Positions 17,280-32,636 are shown, numbered from the stretch's first letter. The stretch is 64,000 nt of DNA from Nocardioides jiangsuensis (GCF_019679455.1 NZ_JAIEZQ010000001.1:496001-560000); one strand, 5' to 3'. Program-made: numbers and translations. Notes: generated by a model from the letters alone, not told the origin.

Positions 17280-17770
17280 TGGCGCGCAGGAACGCTCCCG
17301 GCGGTACGCCGGCGACCGTGGCCCTCACGCGCGCCGGGGTCGGGTTCACGACCCATCCCTACGACCACGACCCGGCCGCGGAGTCCTTCGGCCTGGAGGC
17401 CGCCCGGGCGCTCGGCGTCGACCCGGCGCGGGTCTTCAAGACCCTGTTCGTCTCGGCGGACGGCCGGCTCGCCGTCGGGGTGGTCCCGGTCTCGGGCCGG
17501 CTCGACCTCAAGGCGGTCGCCGCGGCCCTGGACGCGAAGAAGGCCGTGATGGCCGAGCCGGCCGTGGCGGAGCGCGCGTCGGGCTACGTGGTCGGCGGGA
17601 TCTCCCCGGTGGGCCAGAAGCGTCCGCACCCGACCGTGGTGGACGAGTCGGCGCTCGCCTTCGAGACCGTCTTCGTCTCCGGCGGCCGGCGGGGCCTGGA
17701 CCTGGAGCTCGCTCCGGCCGACCTGCTCCGCGTCACCTCGGCGACGACGGCGCGGATCGGCCGGAGCTGA
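17279..17770 (+). CDS. ybaK: Cys-tRNA(Pro)/Cys-tRNA(Cys) deacylase
   Basis: Trans-editing factor that hydrolyses mischarged Cys-tRNA(Pro). 163 aa YbaK/EbsC fold. Seen: YDHDPAAESFGLEAARALGVDPARVFKTLF, with the conserved Lys of the VFKTL motif (about residues 44-60), GVVPVSGRLDLKAVAAAL, and YVVGGISPVGQKRPHPTVVDE with the GGxSPxGQ loop (about 103-113). ATG 17279 overlaps the preceding stop. The 3' end abuts a 26-bp tandem duplication. Confidence 0.95.
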   Translation: MARRNAPGGTPATVALTRAGVGFTTHPYDHDPAAESFGLEAARALGVDPARVFKTLFVSADGRLAVGVVPVSGRLDLKAVAAALDAKKAVMAEPAVAERASGYVVGGISPVGQKRPHPTVVDESALAFETVFVSGGRRGLDLELAPADLLRVTSATTARIGRS

Positions 17771-17822
17771 GCCGGTGCCCGGTCAGTCGGTGGTGAGCCG
17801 GTGCCCGGTCAGTCGGTGGTGA
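17771..17822. repeat. Perfect 26-bp tandem duplication at a stop codon
   Basis: 17771-17796 is repeated exactly as 17797-17822. It sits directly after the ybaK stop and contains the last codons and TGA of the DUF3352 gene on the minus strand, so that stop region is present twice. Looks like a recent slippage event. Confidence 0.95.
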
Positions 17823-19494
17823 GGCGGAACCGGGCGCGCACGACGTTGTCGGAGTCCACCCAGCTGCTGGCGCCGAGGGCGTCGAGCGGGGCGAGGTTCT
17901 CCTGGATCGTCAGCTCGTCGGGGCCGGTCTTCCCGGCCGCCTCGGTGAAGTCCTTGGCCAGCTTCTCGACGGCGTCGAAGCTCAGGTAGAAGGCGCTGGT
18001 CGCCTCGTCGGCCTCCGGAAGCACCTCCTGGAAGGCGACGTCGTCGCCGAGCGCCCCCTCCTCCACGAGCCGGGCGACGTACGCCGGGTCCAGGCCCAGG
18101 GCGACCAGGCCCTCGGCCTGCTCGACCTGGAGGAGGTCGGCGTCGGGGCCGATGGCGGCCTTGACCTTGTCGACCGCGGCCGTGACCTCGGCGGGGTCGC
18201 CGGAGACGCGGACCCCGACGGGCACCGTGGTCGGGTCGCCGGCATGCATCAGGGCATGGACGTCCACGTCGCCGTCGACCGAGATGCTGAAGCCGTCCCC
18301 AAGCAGCGCCTCGACGTCCTCGGGCAGGGCCAGACCGGTCTGCGCCTCGGCCTCGCGGAGCATCTCCTCGGTGGACATCCCGGGACCGAAGACGCCCGAC
18401 ATCGAGTCGAGCCAGGTGCCGAGCCAACCGTCCTCGAGGCCCACGGTGAACGCCGCCGCGGTCGTGGCGGGCAGGTCGGAGAGGCTCGGGCCGGCCGCCT
18501 TCTGCGAGACGCCGGCGGGCATGCCCTTCCCGGCGACCTCCACGTCCATCGCACCGTCCTCGAACCGGACCACCCCGGCCATGCCCTCGAAGTCGGCGTA
18601 GAGCTCCTGCACCTCCCGCATCCGGTCGGCGCCGGCCCCGGCCTCGAGCCGGGCCGTCGTCCCGCTCGGCGCGTAGTCGAACCAGGCGTCGCCCGACTCG
18701 CTGAGCTCGGCGAGCACCTCGGGGGCCTCGGCGGAGGCGTACATGGTCACGATCCCGGGGTCACCCACGGCGTCGGTCCACTCCTGGAACTCCGCGTCGT
18801 CGGCCAGCGACGCCTCCGCGGCTGCGGCCGCGAGCGCGTCGGCGTGCTTCTGGGTGTCGCTGACCACGGCGTAGTCGCCGACGAAGGCGAAGCCGCCCTC
18901 GGCGTCACCCTCGGACGTGTCGCCGGAGCCACCGGTGTTGTCCTCGCAGGACGACAGCTTCTCCAGGCCCGTCCGGGCGGCGTCCTCGTCGGTGACCTGC
19001 AGGGCGAGCACCGGGGTCGGACCTGCGTCCTCGCCGTCACCAGGGACGACGGCCAGCGCGACCCGGTCACCGATCCACGGGGCCACGTCGTCGCCGTAGG
19101 CGAGGTCGGTGCAGATGCCGTCGGCCTGGATCTGCTCGAACATCAGCCGGCGCAGGTCGTCCTTCGCCTCGAGGTCGAGCTCCTTCTCGAGCCCGGGGAA
19201 CTTCTTGAGGATCCGCACGGCCTCGATCTTCTGCTCCGCGGAGGGGTCGAGGTCGAGGCTGACGTAGCCGACCGCGTCCGCGGGCACCGCGTCGGCGGGC
19301 TGGCTCCCACCGCCCATCAGGGCCAGGGCGCCCCAGCCGCCGACGCCGACGACCGCGACAACGCCGAGGGCCGCCACGGCGAGCAGGGGGCCGCGGCGCG
19401 TGGGCCGCGACTGCTCGGCGCCGCCCGCGCCGAGGTACTCCGGGGACCCGGCTCCCGTCGGCTCGTCAGGACCGGTGGGCTGGTACGACGACAT
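17809..19494 (-). CDS. DUF3352 domain protein, membrane-anchored
   Basis: Unknown function. 561 aa. A Pro/Gly-rich cytoplasmic N-terminus (1-35) is followed by one transmembrane helix (about 36-60), leaving some 500 residues outside the cell. The outside part starts ADAVPADAVGYVSLDLDPSAEQKIEAVRILKKFPGL, the typical DUF3352 opening, and repeats an aspartate-rich module with LPATTAAAFTVGLEDGWLG and FYLSFDAVEKL. One cysteine pair (GICTDL and SSCEDN) may be disulphide-linked. The final residues RLTTD and the stop lie in a duplicated 26-bp block. ATG 19494 is the only sensible start. Confidence 0.85.
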   Translation of the reverse strand: MSSYQPTGPDEPTGAGSPEYLGAGGAEQSRPTRRGPLLAVAALGVVAVVGVGGWGALALMGGGSQPADAVPADAVGYVSLDLDPSAEQKIEAVRILKKFPGLEKELDLEAKDDLRRLMFEQIQADGICTDLAYGDDVAPWIGDRVALAVVPGDGEDAGPTPVLALQVTDEDAARTGLEKLSSCEDNTGGSGDTSEGDAEGGFAFVGDYAVVSDTQKHADALAAAAAEASLADDAEFQEWTDAVGDPGIVTMYASAEAPEVLAELSESGDAWFDYAPSGTTARLEAGAGADRMREVQELYADFEGMAGVVRFEDGAMDVEVAGKGMPAGVSQKAAGPSLSDLPATTAAAFTVGLEDGWLGTWLDSMSGVFGPGMSTEEMLREAEAQTGLALPEDVEALLGDGFSISVDGDVDVHALMHAGDPTTVPVGVRVSGDPAEVTAAVDKVKAAIGPDADLLQVEQAEGLVALGLDPAYVARLVEEGALGDDVAFQEVLPEADEATSAFYLSFDAVEKLAKDFTEAAGKTGPDELTIQENLAPLDALGASSWVDSDNVVRARFRLTTD

Positions 19495-19588
19495 GGCTGT
19501 CTCCCCGTGCGTGAAAGGTGGTTCTCAAGGATGGGTGCGATCCGCGACGAGACGCGCCGAGACCGCCCCCGTCGTTGCGGGGCCTACG

Positions 19589-20202
19589 CTACCGGGCCGG
19601 GCCGCCCTCGGTGCGGTCCTCGCCGAGATGGCCGAACGCGTCGTGGTCGCGGCGTGCGCCGGACGGCTCGTCCTTCGGTGGCGACCACAGGATGATCAGC
19701 GCACCGAGCAGCACGGCCACCGGCCAGACGAGGTAGCTCGCGGGGGCGGTGACCAGGAGCTCGACGGGCACCTTCTCCCCCGGCCGCGCCTGGGCAAGGG
19801 CGGCGTCGGGATCCCCGGGGCCGAGCAGCCACCCGGTCAGCGCCATCGTCGCGGCGGCGAGCCCGGAGCCGAGCACCAGGGTGAGCGTGGTCAGGCGCAG
19901 GTCGCGCTGCCGCCACCAGGTGAGCACGACCCCGGCCGTGAAACCCGCGACGGCGGCGACGACGGCGTACCAGCCGTCACTGTCGAAGCGCTTGGCGAGC
20001 TCGGCCTCGCCCATCGAGCCGCCGCGCCGGCCGGCGGTGAACACCGCGGGGTCGACCAGCGCCCACCACACGACACCGCACATCACGCCGAGCCCCAGCA
20101 GGGTGCCGAGGACCGCGGCCACGTCGGCGGCGGCGCCCGCATGCCGTCGCACGGACGGGGCCGGACCAGCAGCGCCGGCGCCGGACCCGGGGGCCGGGCG
20201 AC

Positions 20203-20206
<4 letters not shown>
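19589..20206 (-). CDS. Small polytopic membrane protein (DUF2567-like)
   Basis: Unknown role. 205 aa from GTG 20206, which overlaps the dnaE stop by 4 nt (GTGA), so translation is coupled to dnaE; longer readings are dnaE shadow. Four hydrophobic helices: about 28-48, 82-101, 110-128 and 150-172. Between the first two lies an outside segment with FTAGRRGGSMGEAELAKRF. The layout matches the DUF2567 family of actinobacteria, but I name it only tentatively. The tail is acidic and His-rich (ARRDHDAFGHLGED). Confidence 0.7.
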
Positions 20207-23775
<3,569 letters not shown>

Positions 23776-23932
23776 TGGCGGCGATCGCCCCTTCCAACCC
23801 GAACACAGACAAACAACAGCCGACGGGGGTCACCGCCGCTGGACCTCTTGGGGAAGAGAAGTCAGCCTACGTGACCCGTGAGCCCCATCGTGGCAGGACC
23901 CTCCGACAGTCCCGGGTGCGCCGGACCACAGG

Positions 23933-24340
23933 TCAGGAGCGCGCCGCGGAGCCCCACCCGTGCCACCGGTCGACCTCGATCCAGGCGCTGACCCGGGCCC
24001 GCTCGCGGTTGGGGTAGCGCCGTCCCGTGTAGTGGGTCGAGAGCCGGTCGATGTCGGCCAGGTCGGGGTCCTCGCGCAGCTCCACGATGCGGCCCTGGAG
24101 GCTGACGTGGGTGTACCAGCCCGCCTCGTCGAGGGCGGTCAGCGAGACCCGCGGGTCCTCGCGCAGGTACTCCAGCCGCTTGCGGCCCTCGTCCATGTTC
24201 ACCAGCACCCGGTCGCCGTCCAGCAGGTACCAGGTGGCCACGGACACCGGCGCGCCGTCCGGCCGCAGCGAGGTGATCACCGCGGGGTTGGGCTTGGCGA
24301 GCAGGTCGCGGACGTCGTCGGGCAGCGGTGCGGCGGGCAT
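23933..24340 (-). CDS. PPOX-class F420-dependent oxidoreductase-like protein
   Basis: Split beta-barrel flavin/deazaflavin-binding protein. 135 aa. PNPAVITSLRPDGAPVSVATWYLLDGDRVLVNMDEGRKRLEYLREDPRVSLT (about residues 17-68) matches the PPOX F420 family, and the C-terminus holds YTGRRYPNRERARVSAWIEVDRWHGWG. A GGAGG lies before ATG 24340. Cofactor (F420 versus FMN) and substrate cannot be told from sequence alone. Confidence 0.88.
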   Translation of the reverse strand: MPAAPLPDDVRDLLAKPNPAVITSLRPDGAPVSVATWYLLDGDRVLVNMDEGRKRLEYLREDPRVSLTALDEAGWYTHVSLQGRIVELREDPDLADIDRLSTHYTGRRYPNRERARVSAWIEVDRWHGWGSAARS

Positions 24341-24367
24341 GGGTCCTCCATCGGTACGGCGGGTGCC

Positions 24368-24394
24368 CGGGGACGTCCCGGGCGGGCGTCCCCG
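24368..24394. terminator. Possible hairpin terminator between the GNAT-chorismate mutase and PPOX genes
   Basis: CGGGGACG (24368-24375) pairs with CGTCCCCG (24387-24394), an 8-bp stem with an 11-nt loop that can itself pair. There is no U-run. Confidence 0.4.
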
Positions 24395-24426
24395 AACCTA
24401 GCGCGGCGGGCGACGCCGCCGTACGG

Positions 24427-25194
24427 CTAGCGACGGTCGGCGTCGACCGCGTCGCCGGCGGCGTCGAGGCTCACCGCGATCACGGTGTGCATGATCGCGG
24501 CGACCCGCTCCGGACCCAGGTTGGGGGTGCGGGCGGCCATCCGGGCCACGATCTCCGCCTCGCGCTCGGCGTCGCGGCCGGCGTGGCCCGGGACCGTCTT
24601 GCGGCGCTGGACCTCCGCGGTGAGGGCGGCCCGCTCGTTGAGCAGGTCGGCGAGCCGGTCGTCGACCTCGTCGATCCGGCCGCGCAGCTCGGCGAGGTCC
24701 CCGCGCCACACCATCCGCACGTCGGGGGCCTTCTCCTCGTTGCCGGCGCCGTCGGTGCGCTCGACCGCGACGAAGCCCTCGCGCTCGTAGAGGCGCCTGG
24801 CGTCGGTGTTGGACTCGAAGACCCACAGCTGGAGGCCGTCGGGACGGACCCCCTTGGCCAGGTCGAGCAGCACCGTGCCGATGCCCTGGCCGGTCCGGCC
24901 GGCCGCGACGTAGAGCGAGTGCACCCAGTCGTCCTCGAGCAGCAGCAGTCCGACCACCTCGCCGTCGAGCTCGGCGACCCACGCCTCACGGTCGCCGTGC
25001 AGCTGGTCGGAGAGGAACGCGCGGTCCTCGTCGGGGGTGTGCACCGGCGGGGGCATCATCGGCACCGCCGCCAGCCGGGTCTCGGAGAACATCGCGGCGA
25101 CCGCGTCGAGGTCGTCGGGCACGCCGAGGCGCACCACGAGGTCGGCTACGCCGTCGGACCGCTCCATCCCCGCGTCCCCGTCAGTACTCGTCAC
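24427..25194 (-). CDS. GNAT acetyltransferase fused to AroQ-type chorismate mutase
   Basis: 255 aa with two domains. Residues about 18-165 are a GNAT fold: acetyl-CoA loop GRTGQGIG (99-106) and [13 protein letters not shown] (129-141). Residues about 167-245 are an all-helical chorismate mutase. Aligned by eye with E. coli CM, six of seven active-site residues are kept: Arg171, Arg188, Lys199, Asp208, Arg211 and Glu212; His236 stands at the Gln88 position. GTG 25194 overlaps the RluA-family gene by 14 nt; ATG 25167 is an alternative start. Chorismate mutase makes prephenate for Phe/Tyr. What the acetyltransferase acts on, and why they are joined, is unknown. Confidence 0.88.
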   Translation of the reverse strand: MTSTDGDAGMERSDGVADLVVRLGVPDDLDAVAAMFSETRLAAVPMMPPPVHTPDEDRAFLSDQLHGDREAWVAELDGEVVGLLLLEDDWVHSLYVAAGRTGQGIGTVLLDLAKGVRPDGLQLWVFESNTDARRLYEREGFVAVERTDGAGNEEKAPDVRMVWRGDLAELRGRIDEVDDRLADLLNERAALTAEVQRRKTVPGHAGRDAEREAEIVARMAARTPNLGPERVAAIMHTVIAVSLDAAGDAVDADRR

Positions 25195-26128
25195 GCAGCG
25201 CGTCGAGGGCGCGCTGCAGGTCGTCGGGGTACGGCGACTCGTACTCGACGTACTCCCCCGTCTCGGGGTGCTCGAAGCCGAGGCGTACCGCGTGCAGCCA
25301 CTGCCGCTCGAGTCCGACCCGCTGCGCGAGCACCGGGTCGGCGCCGTAGGTGAGGTCGCCGACGCAGGGGTGCTTGAGCGCCGACATGTGCACCCGGATC
25401 TGGTGGGTCCGGCCGGTCTCGAGGTGGATCTCCAGCAGGCTGGCGAACCGGTGCGCCTCGAGCGTCTCGTAGTGCGTGACGCTGTCGCGGCCGCCGGCCA
25501 TCACCGCGAACTTGTAGTCGTAGCGCGGGTGCCGCCCGATCGGGGCGTCCACGGTGCCGCGGAGCGGGTCGGGGTGGCCCTGGACCAGCGCGTGGTAGGT
25601 CTTGTCGACGGTGCGGTCGCGGAAGGCGTTCTTGAGCACCGAGTAGGCGTGCTCGGACTTGGTGACCACCATGACGCCGGAGGTGCCGACGTCGAGCCGC
25701 TGCACGATGCCCTGTCGCTCGGCGGCACCGCTGGTCGCGATCCGGAAGCCGGCCGCCCGCAGGTGGCCCACGACGGTGGGTCCGGTCCAGCCGGGGCTGG
25801 GGTGCACCGCGACGCCGATCGGCTTGTCGATGACCACGATCGACTCGTCGTCGTGGATGATCTTGATTCCCTCGACGGTCTCCGGCACCACCGCGACCGG
25901 GTCCACCAGCGACGGGATCTCCACGTCGAGGAAGGCGCCGGGCTCGACCCGGTCGGACTTGGCGACGGGCTTGCCGTCGAGGGTCACGTGACCGGCGGCG
26001 ATCAGGTCGGCGGCCCGGGTGCGCGAGAGGCCGAACAGCCGCGCCAGGGCGGCGTCGAGCCGCTCCCCCGCCAGGCCGTCGGGCACCACCAGGCTGCGGC
26101 GCTCCATGCCGCCTGCGTCCAGTGTCAC
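25181..26128 (-). CDS. RluA-family 23S rRNA pseudouridine synthase (RluD-like)
   Basis: Isomerises uridines in 23S rRNA. 315 aa from GTG 26128, overlapping lspA by GTGA. S4 RNA-binding domain at about residues 20-72 ([31 protein letters not shown]), then the catalytic domain with Asp146 in [16 protein letters not shown] (the usual form is HRLDxxTSG; here Gln replaces His), and [27 protein letters not shown]. It is the lspA-rluD pairing common in actinobacteria. The target position is not deducible. Confidence 0.93.
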   Translation of the reverse strand: MTLDAGGMERRSLVVPDGLAGERLDAALARLFGLSRTRAADLIAAGHVTLDGKPVAKSDRVEPGAFLDVEIPSLVDPVAVVPETVEGIKIIHDDESIVVIDKPIGVAVHPSPGWTGPTVVGHLRAAGFRIATSGAAERQGIVQRLDVGTSGVMVVTKSEHAYSVLKNAFRDRTVDKTYHALVQGHPDPLRGTVDAPIGRHPRYDYKFAVMAGGRDSVTHYETLEAHRFASLLEIHLETGRTHQIRVHMSALKHPCVGDLTYGADPVLAQRVGLERQWLHAVRLGFEHPETGEYVEYESPYPDDLQRALDALRDEY

Positions 26129-26745
26129 GGGCGGGTCCCTCCGCCGGCGGCGCCGGGGTCGGTCGCGGGCCGGGGCTCGCGGTCGCGCGCCGGCTCCTCG
26201 TGCCGGCCGCCGTCGACCCGCACGCCCCGCAGCGCCTGCAGGATGATCACCCCGGCGGCGATGTTGATGCAGATGTCGGCGACGTTGAACACCGGGAAGT
26301 TCGGGAACATGAAGAGGTCGACCACGTGGCCGCGGAACGGCCCGGGCGACCGGAAGATCCGGTCGCTGAGGTTGCCGGCCACGCCGCCGAGGAGGCAGCC
26401 GAGGCCGATCGCCCAGCCCACGCTGCCGAGCCTGCGCGCGGTCCACAGCACCGCCACGACGGCGACGACGGCGATGCCGGACAGCACGACGGTGTACGAC
26501 GTACCGGTGCTGAAGGCCGCGCCGGGGTTCCGGGTGAGGTACAGCGAGAAGTAGTGGCCGACCAGCTCCACCGGGGGCTCACCGGTGAGCCGGTCGACCG
26601 CGATGATCTTGGTGACCACGTCGGTGACGAAGGCGACCGCCGCGATGGCGGCGAAGAGCCAGAGGTACCGGCGCCGGGACCGTGGCTGGGACTGGGGGTT
26701 CGACTGGTCGCTGGTGTTCAGCGACGCTCCTCGCGCTGCTTGCAT
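26125..26745 (-). CDS. lspA: Lipoprotein signal peptidase (signal peptidase II)
   Basis: Aspartyl protease of the membrane that removes signal peptides from prolipoproteins. 206 aa from ATG 26745. Four transmembrane helices; catalytic Asp128 in NLSDR and Asp157 in [13 protein letters not shown]; conserved NPGAAFS (about 73-79). The start overlaps the preceding zinc-finger gene by 28 nt. An in-frame CTG just after GAGGAG (near 26722) is an alternative start that would remove the unlikely MQAARGAS segment. The C-terminal tail (about 175-206) is charged and Pro-rich. Confidence 0.95.
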   Translation of the reverse strand: MQAARGASLNTSDQSNPQSQPRSRRRYLWLFAAIAAVAFVTDVVTKIIAVDRLTGEPPVELVGHYFSLYLTRNPGAAFSTGTSYTVVLSGIAVVAVVAVLWTARRLGSVGWAIGLGCLLGGVAGNLSDRIFRSPGPFRGHVVDLFMFPNFPVFNVADICINIAAGVIILQALRGVRVDGGRHEEPARDREPRPATDPGAAGGGTRP

Positions 26746-27554
26746 GACAGGCACAGTGTCGCACGCGGGAAAGCCATGACCCGCATCTTGCCGATGGGCT
26801 GACCACAGCTCTCGCAGACGCCGTAGCTCCCGTCGTCGATGCGCGCGAGCGCCCGCTCGGTCTGCGCCAGCATCTCGCGGGCGTTGTTGGCCAGGCTCAT
26901 CTCGTGGTCGCGCTCGAACGTGGTCGAGCCGACGTCGGCCTGGTCGTTGCCCGCGCCGTCACCGGCGTCGCGCATGAGCCCGGCGAGCTCCTCCTCGGCG
27001 TCGTGCAGCTCGTGCCGCAGCCGGTCGGCGTACTGGTTCAGCTCGTCGCGGACCTCGGCGAGCTCCGCGGTGGTCCACGGCTCCTCGTCGGACTTGACCG
27101 CCAGCGAGCTCGCAGCCTCCGCCGTGGACTTCTTCGCCGTGCTTCGCGCCGGGGCCTTCTTCGCCGCGGCCCTCGCCGTGGTCCGGGTGGCCGGAGCCGT
27201 GCTGCTCGTTGCCTTCTTCGTGGTTGCCATCTTGTTCACCGTGGCCTTCTTGGCGGGAGCCTTCTTGGCGGGAGCCTTCTTCGCCGGCGTCTTCTTCACC
27301 GACGTCTTCTTCACCGCGGTCGTGGCCGTGGAGGCCGTCTTCGCGGGAGTCTTCTTCGCGGGGGACTTCGTCGCCGGGGCCTTGGCGGCCGGCGCCTTCT
27401 TCGCGGGGGCCTTGGCCGCCGGCGTCTTCTTCGCGGGAGCCGAGCCGGTGGAGCCGGTGGAGCCCGGCGAGGCCTTGCGGGCGACCGTGGACGTCACGCG
27501 CTTGGCTGCCGCAGCGGTCCTGCCGGCGAGCTTCTTCGCGGTCGAGCGTGACAT
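26718..27554 (-). CDS. DksA/TraR-type zinc-finger protein with histone H1-like N-terminus
   Basis: 278 aa in two parts. Residues 1-150 are almost only Lys, Ala, Pro, Thr and Ser, with repeated KKAPAKKAPAKK and KKTPAKK, like eukaryotic H1 tails and mycobacterial HupB. Residues about 160-278 form a coiled coil (ELAEVRDELNQYADRLRHELHDAEEEL) and a four-Cys zinc finger: Cys247, Cys250, Cys268 and Cys271 in CESCGQPIG and LCLSCK. That is the DksA/TraR plan, which binds the RNA polymerase secondary channel. The tail suggests DNA or rRNA binding. GAGGGGG precedes ATG 27554. Function is inferred. Confidence 0.85.
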   Translation of the reverse strand: MSRSTAKKLAGRTAAAAKRVTSTVARKASPGSTGSTGSAPAKKTPAAKAPAKKAPAAKAPATKSPAKKTPAKTASTATTAVKKTSVKKTPAKKAPAKKAPAKKATVNKMATTKKATSSTAPATRTTARAAAKKAPARSTAKKSTAEAASSLAVKSDEEPWTTAELAEVRDELNQYADRLRHELHDAEEELAGLMRDAGDGAGNDQADVGSTTFERDHEMSLANNAREMLAQTERALARIDDGSYGVCESCGQPIGKMRVMAFPRATLCLSCKQREERR

Positions 27555-27569
27555 GGTGGAGCGGCCCCC

Positions 27570-27599
27570 TCAATACAGAAGGTGTGGCAGCAGCCACAC
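27570..27599 (-). promoter_or_regulatory. Candidate promoter and palindromic operator of the DksA-like gene
   Basis: TATTGA (27570-27575, minus strand) is a possible -10. A perfect inverted repeat, GTGTGGC/GCCACAC with 4-nt spacer (27582-27599), covers the place of the -35. The stretch from 27600 to about 27819 shows no gene; it should hold the ileS promoter, but I could not place its hexamers. Confidence 0.4.
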
Positions 27600-27819
27600 G
27601 CGTGCCGCGAGAATATGCCCCTCGGAGGGGCTCAGCAACAGAACTCGCCAACTCCGACGCACAATCTCCACCGTCCCGGCACAGCCCGGGAAGCACCGCC
27701 GTGCGCCCGGACCACCACAAATCGGACCGTCCGTCTCACATCGGCACCGCCGTTCGCCCGAAAACCGGTGTGTGGCCTGCCCGGACGGTCTGGCAGACTT
27801 GGCGGCATCGCACGGCGTT

Positions 27820-28062
27820 GATGGGACGAGTAGCCCTGTACGGCCACGAGCGACCCGGGGACGGTGGGAGCCCGGGGGTGTCGGCAACGGTGAAGATCAC
27901 CCCGGAGCCGCCGGAAGAGCGCCCCTCGGGGCGGGTAGAACCGGCAGCGATGACCTCACGAGAGGGTCGGCCTCCGCCAGGAGCCGGCCAAGGAGGGTGG
28001 TACCGCGGGTGCGGCCGACGGCCGGGCTCGTCCCTTCGCCAGGTTGACCCGGTGTGAAGGAC
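27820..28062 (+). promoter_or_regulatory. T-box riboswitch, translational type, ileS leader
   Basis: Senses uncharged tRNA-Ile. The canonical T-box AGGGTGGTACCGCGG is at 27994-28008, and the leader begins with GACGAGTAG (near 27824). An ATC in GTGAAGATCACC (27896-27898) is the likely isoleucine specifier. The 3' side CGTCCCT can pair with AGGG to form the anti-sequestrator. Alternatively GTCCCTTC (28030-28037) pairs with GAAGGAC (28056-28062), the ileS ribosome site, hiding it. No intrinsic terminator lies before ileS, so control is at translation, as known for other actinobacterial ileS T-boxes. The 5' boundary is approximate. Confidence 0.9.
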
Positions 28063-28069
28063 AGAACCC

Positions 28070-31240
<3,171 letters not shown>

Positions 31241-31355
31241 ACCCGCGGCGCGGTGTCCCGGCCGCGACGTGCGACCGGGACGCCGCGACCGCCGGGTGCT
31301 GCCCGCCGTGGTGCCCGCCGGGGTGGTGTCCGCCGGACCGCGCGGACGAAGCACA

Positions 31356-31399
31356 ACGCCGAAGGCCGGCTCCCCGTGCGGGGAGCCGGCCTTCGGCGT
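31356..31399. terminator. Bidirectional hairpin terminator between ileS and wag31
   Basis: A perfect 20-bp stem (31356-31375 with 31380-31399) around a GTGC loop, between two convergent genes. Calculated by eye as the strongest hairpin in the window. Confidence 0.93.
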
Positions 31400-31418
31400 C
31401 TGTCTCTGCTGGCGCGGG

Positions 31419-32186
31419 TCAGCCGTGCTGGCTCTGCCCGCTCTCCTCGCCGAGAAGGGACTTGAGCCGCTTCGGGGCGTGGTCGCTCGAGCTGAGCGAA
31501 CCGCCCTCGCCGTTGCCCTCGAGCGCGGACAGCTGCTGCTGGAAGTAGCTCTTCAGGCGGCTGCGGTACTCGCGCTCGAAGGAGCGGAGGTTCTCGACGT
31601 CGGCGCTGAGCTTGTCCTTCTCCTTCTCGAGGTCGCCGAAGAGCTGCTGGCGACGCTCGGCGGTCTCGGAGTCGAGCATCTGCGAGCGGGTCCGGGCGTC
31701 GGACTCCATGCGGTCGGCCTTGACCTTGGACTCGGACTCGAGCCGCTCGGCCTTGGTCCGCGCCTCGCCGACGATCTTGTCGGCCTGGTCCTTGGCGTCG
31801 CCGACGAGCTCGTCGGCGTTGCGGGCGGCGATCTCGAGCAGCCGCGCGGCGGCGCTCGACGCCTCCGCGACGGTGGCGACCTTGATCGTCTCCACCGAGC
31901 TCGACGCCGAGGCGGCGGGAGCGGGAGCGGGCTCGGGAGCCTTCACCGGCTCGGGGGCCTTGACGGGCTCGGGCGCCTTCTCCTGGACCGGGGCGGCAGC
32001 CGCGGCGGGGCCGCCCTGCTGCGCGCTGGCGAGCTTCGAGCGCAGGTCGTCGTTCTCACGAGTGAGTCGAGCAAGCTCGGCCTCGACCTCGTCGAGGAAC
32101 TGGTCGACCTCGCCCATGTCGTAGCCCTCGCGAAGGCGGACCGGAGTAAAGCGCTTGTTGCTCACGTCCTCAGGCGTCAGCGGCAT
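31419..32186 (-). CDS. wag31: DivIVA-domain polar growth protein Wag31
   Basis: Coiled-coil scaffold that marks cell poles and recruits wall synthesis. 255 aa from ATG 32186 (AAGGGTGAGG upstream). The N-terminal lipid-binding DivIVA domain is LTPEDVSNKRFTPVRLREGYDMGEVDQFLDEVEAEL (about 3-38). It is followed by a Pro/Ala-rich spacer with three KAPEPV-type repeats (about 75-95) and a long C-terminal coiled coil (about 105-225, with EARTKAERLESESKVKADRMESDARTRSQM). Last gene of the dcw region, separated by 149 bp from yggT, so it probably has its own promoter. Confidence 0.96.
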   Translation of the reverse strand: MPLTPEDVSNKRFTPVRLREGYDMGEVDQFLDEVEAELARLTRENDDLRSKLASAQQGGPAAAAAPVQEKAPEPVKAPEPVKAPEPAPAPAASASSSVETIKVATVAEASSAAARLLEIAARNADELVGDAKDQADKIVGEARTKAERLESESKVKADRMESDARTRSQMLDSETAERRQQLFGDLEKEKDKLSADVENLRSFEREYRSRLKSYFQQQLSALEGNGEGGSLSSSDHAPKRLKSLLGEESGQSQHG

Positions 32187-32335
32187 GACCTCACCCTTAA
32201 TTCGTAGTCGGATGGAACGTGCGGCATCGCTGCCGCTGTCGCGCCCACGGTACTCCGCACGGAGGGCGGGGGCGCAACGGGGCTGCCCGATGGTCGAGCA
32301 GCCACAGAAGAGTATCGTCCGGGAGCCGCCAGCAC

Positions 32336-32626
32336 TTAGACGAAGCTCTCGGTCAGGTTGAGCAGCAGGTACGTGATGATCAGCACGATCATGAAGCTCA
32401 GGTCGAGCGCGACGCTGCCCAGGCGCAGCGGCGGGATGAACCGGCGGAAGAAGTTGATCGGCGGATCCGTGATCGTGTACACGATCTCGAGTACGACCAG
32501 GATCGGTCCCGACGGCGTCCACGACCGCGCGAACACCTGCACCCAGTCCACGATGAAGCGGACGAAGAGCAGCGCGAGGAACAGCCAGAGGACCAGGCTC
32601 AGGATCTGGGCGACGGCACTAACCAC
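32336..32626 (-). CDS. YggT family membrane protein
   Basis: Conserved small membrane protein next to sepF in Gram-positives; role unclear, linked to division or osmotic stress. 96 aa: two transmembrane helices (about 4-28 and 72-92), and the conserved loop DPPINFFRRFIPPLRLGSVALDLS (about 54-77). GTG 32626, 10 bp after sepF. Confidence 0.92.
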   Translation of the reverse strand: MVSAVAQILSLVLWLFLALLFVRFIVDWVQVFARSWTPSGPILVVLEIVYTITDPPINFFRRFIPPLRLGSVALDLSFMIVLIITYLLLNLTESFV

Positions 32627-32636
32627 GGAGACGAAT

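Noticed and set aside
26247-26582. Ser/Arg/Thr-rich frame inside lspA
   Set aside because: Shifted reading of lspA; no independent signals.
32155-32361. Plus-strand ORF opposite the wag31 upstream region
   Set aside because: Composition shadow, no ribosome site, overlaps wag31 and yggT.
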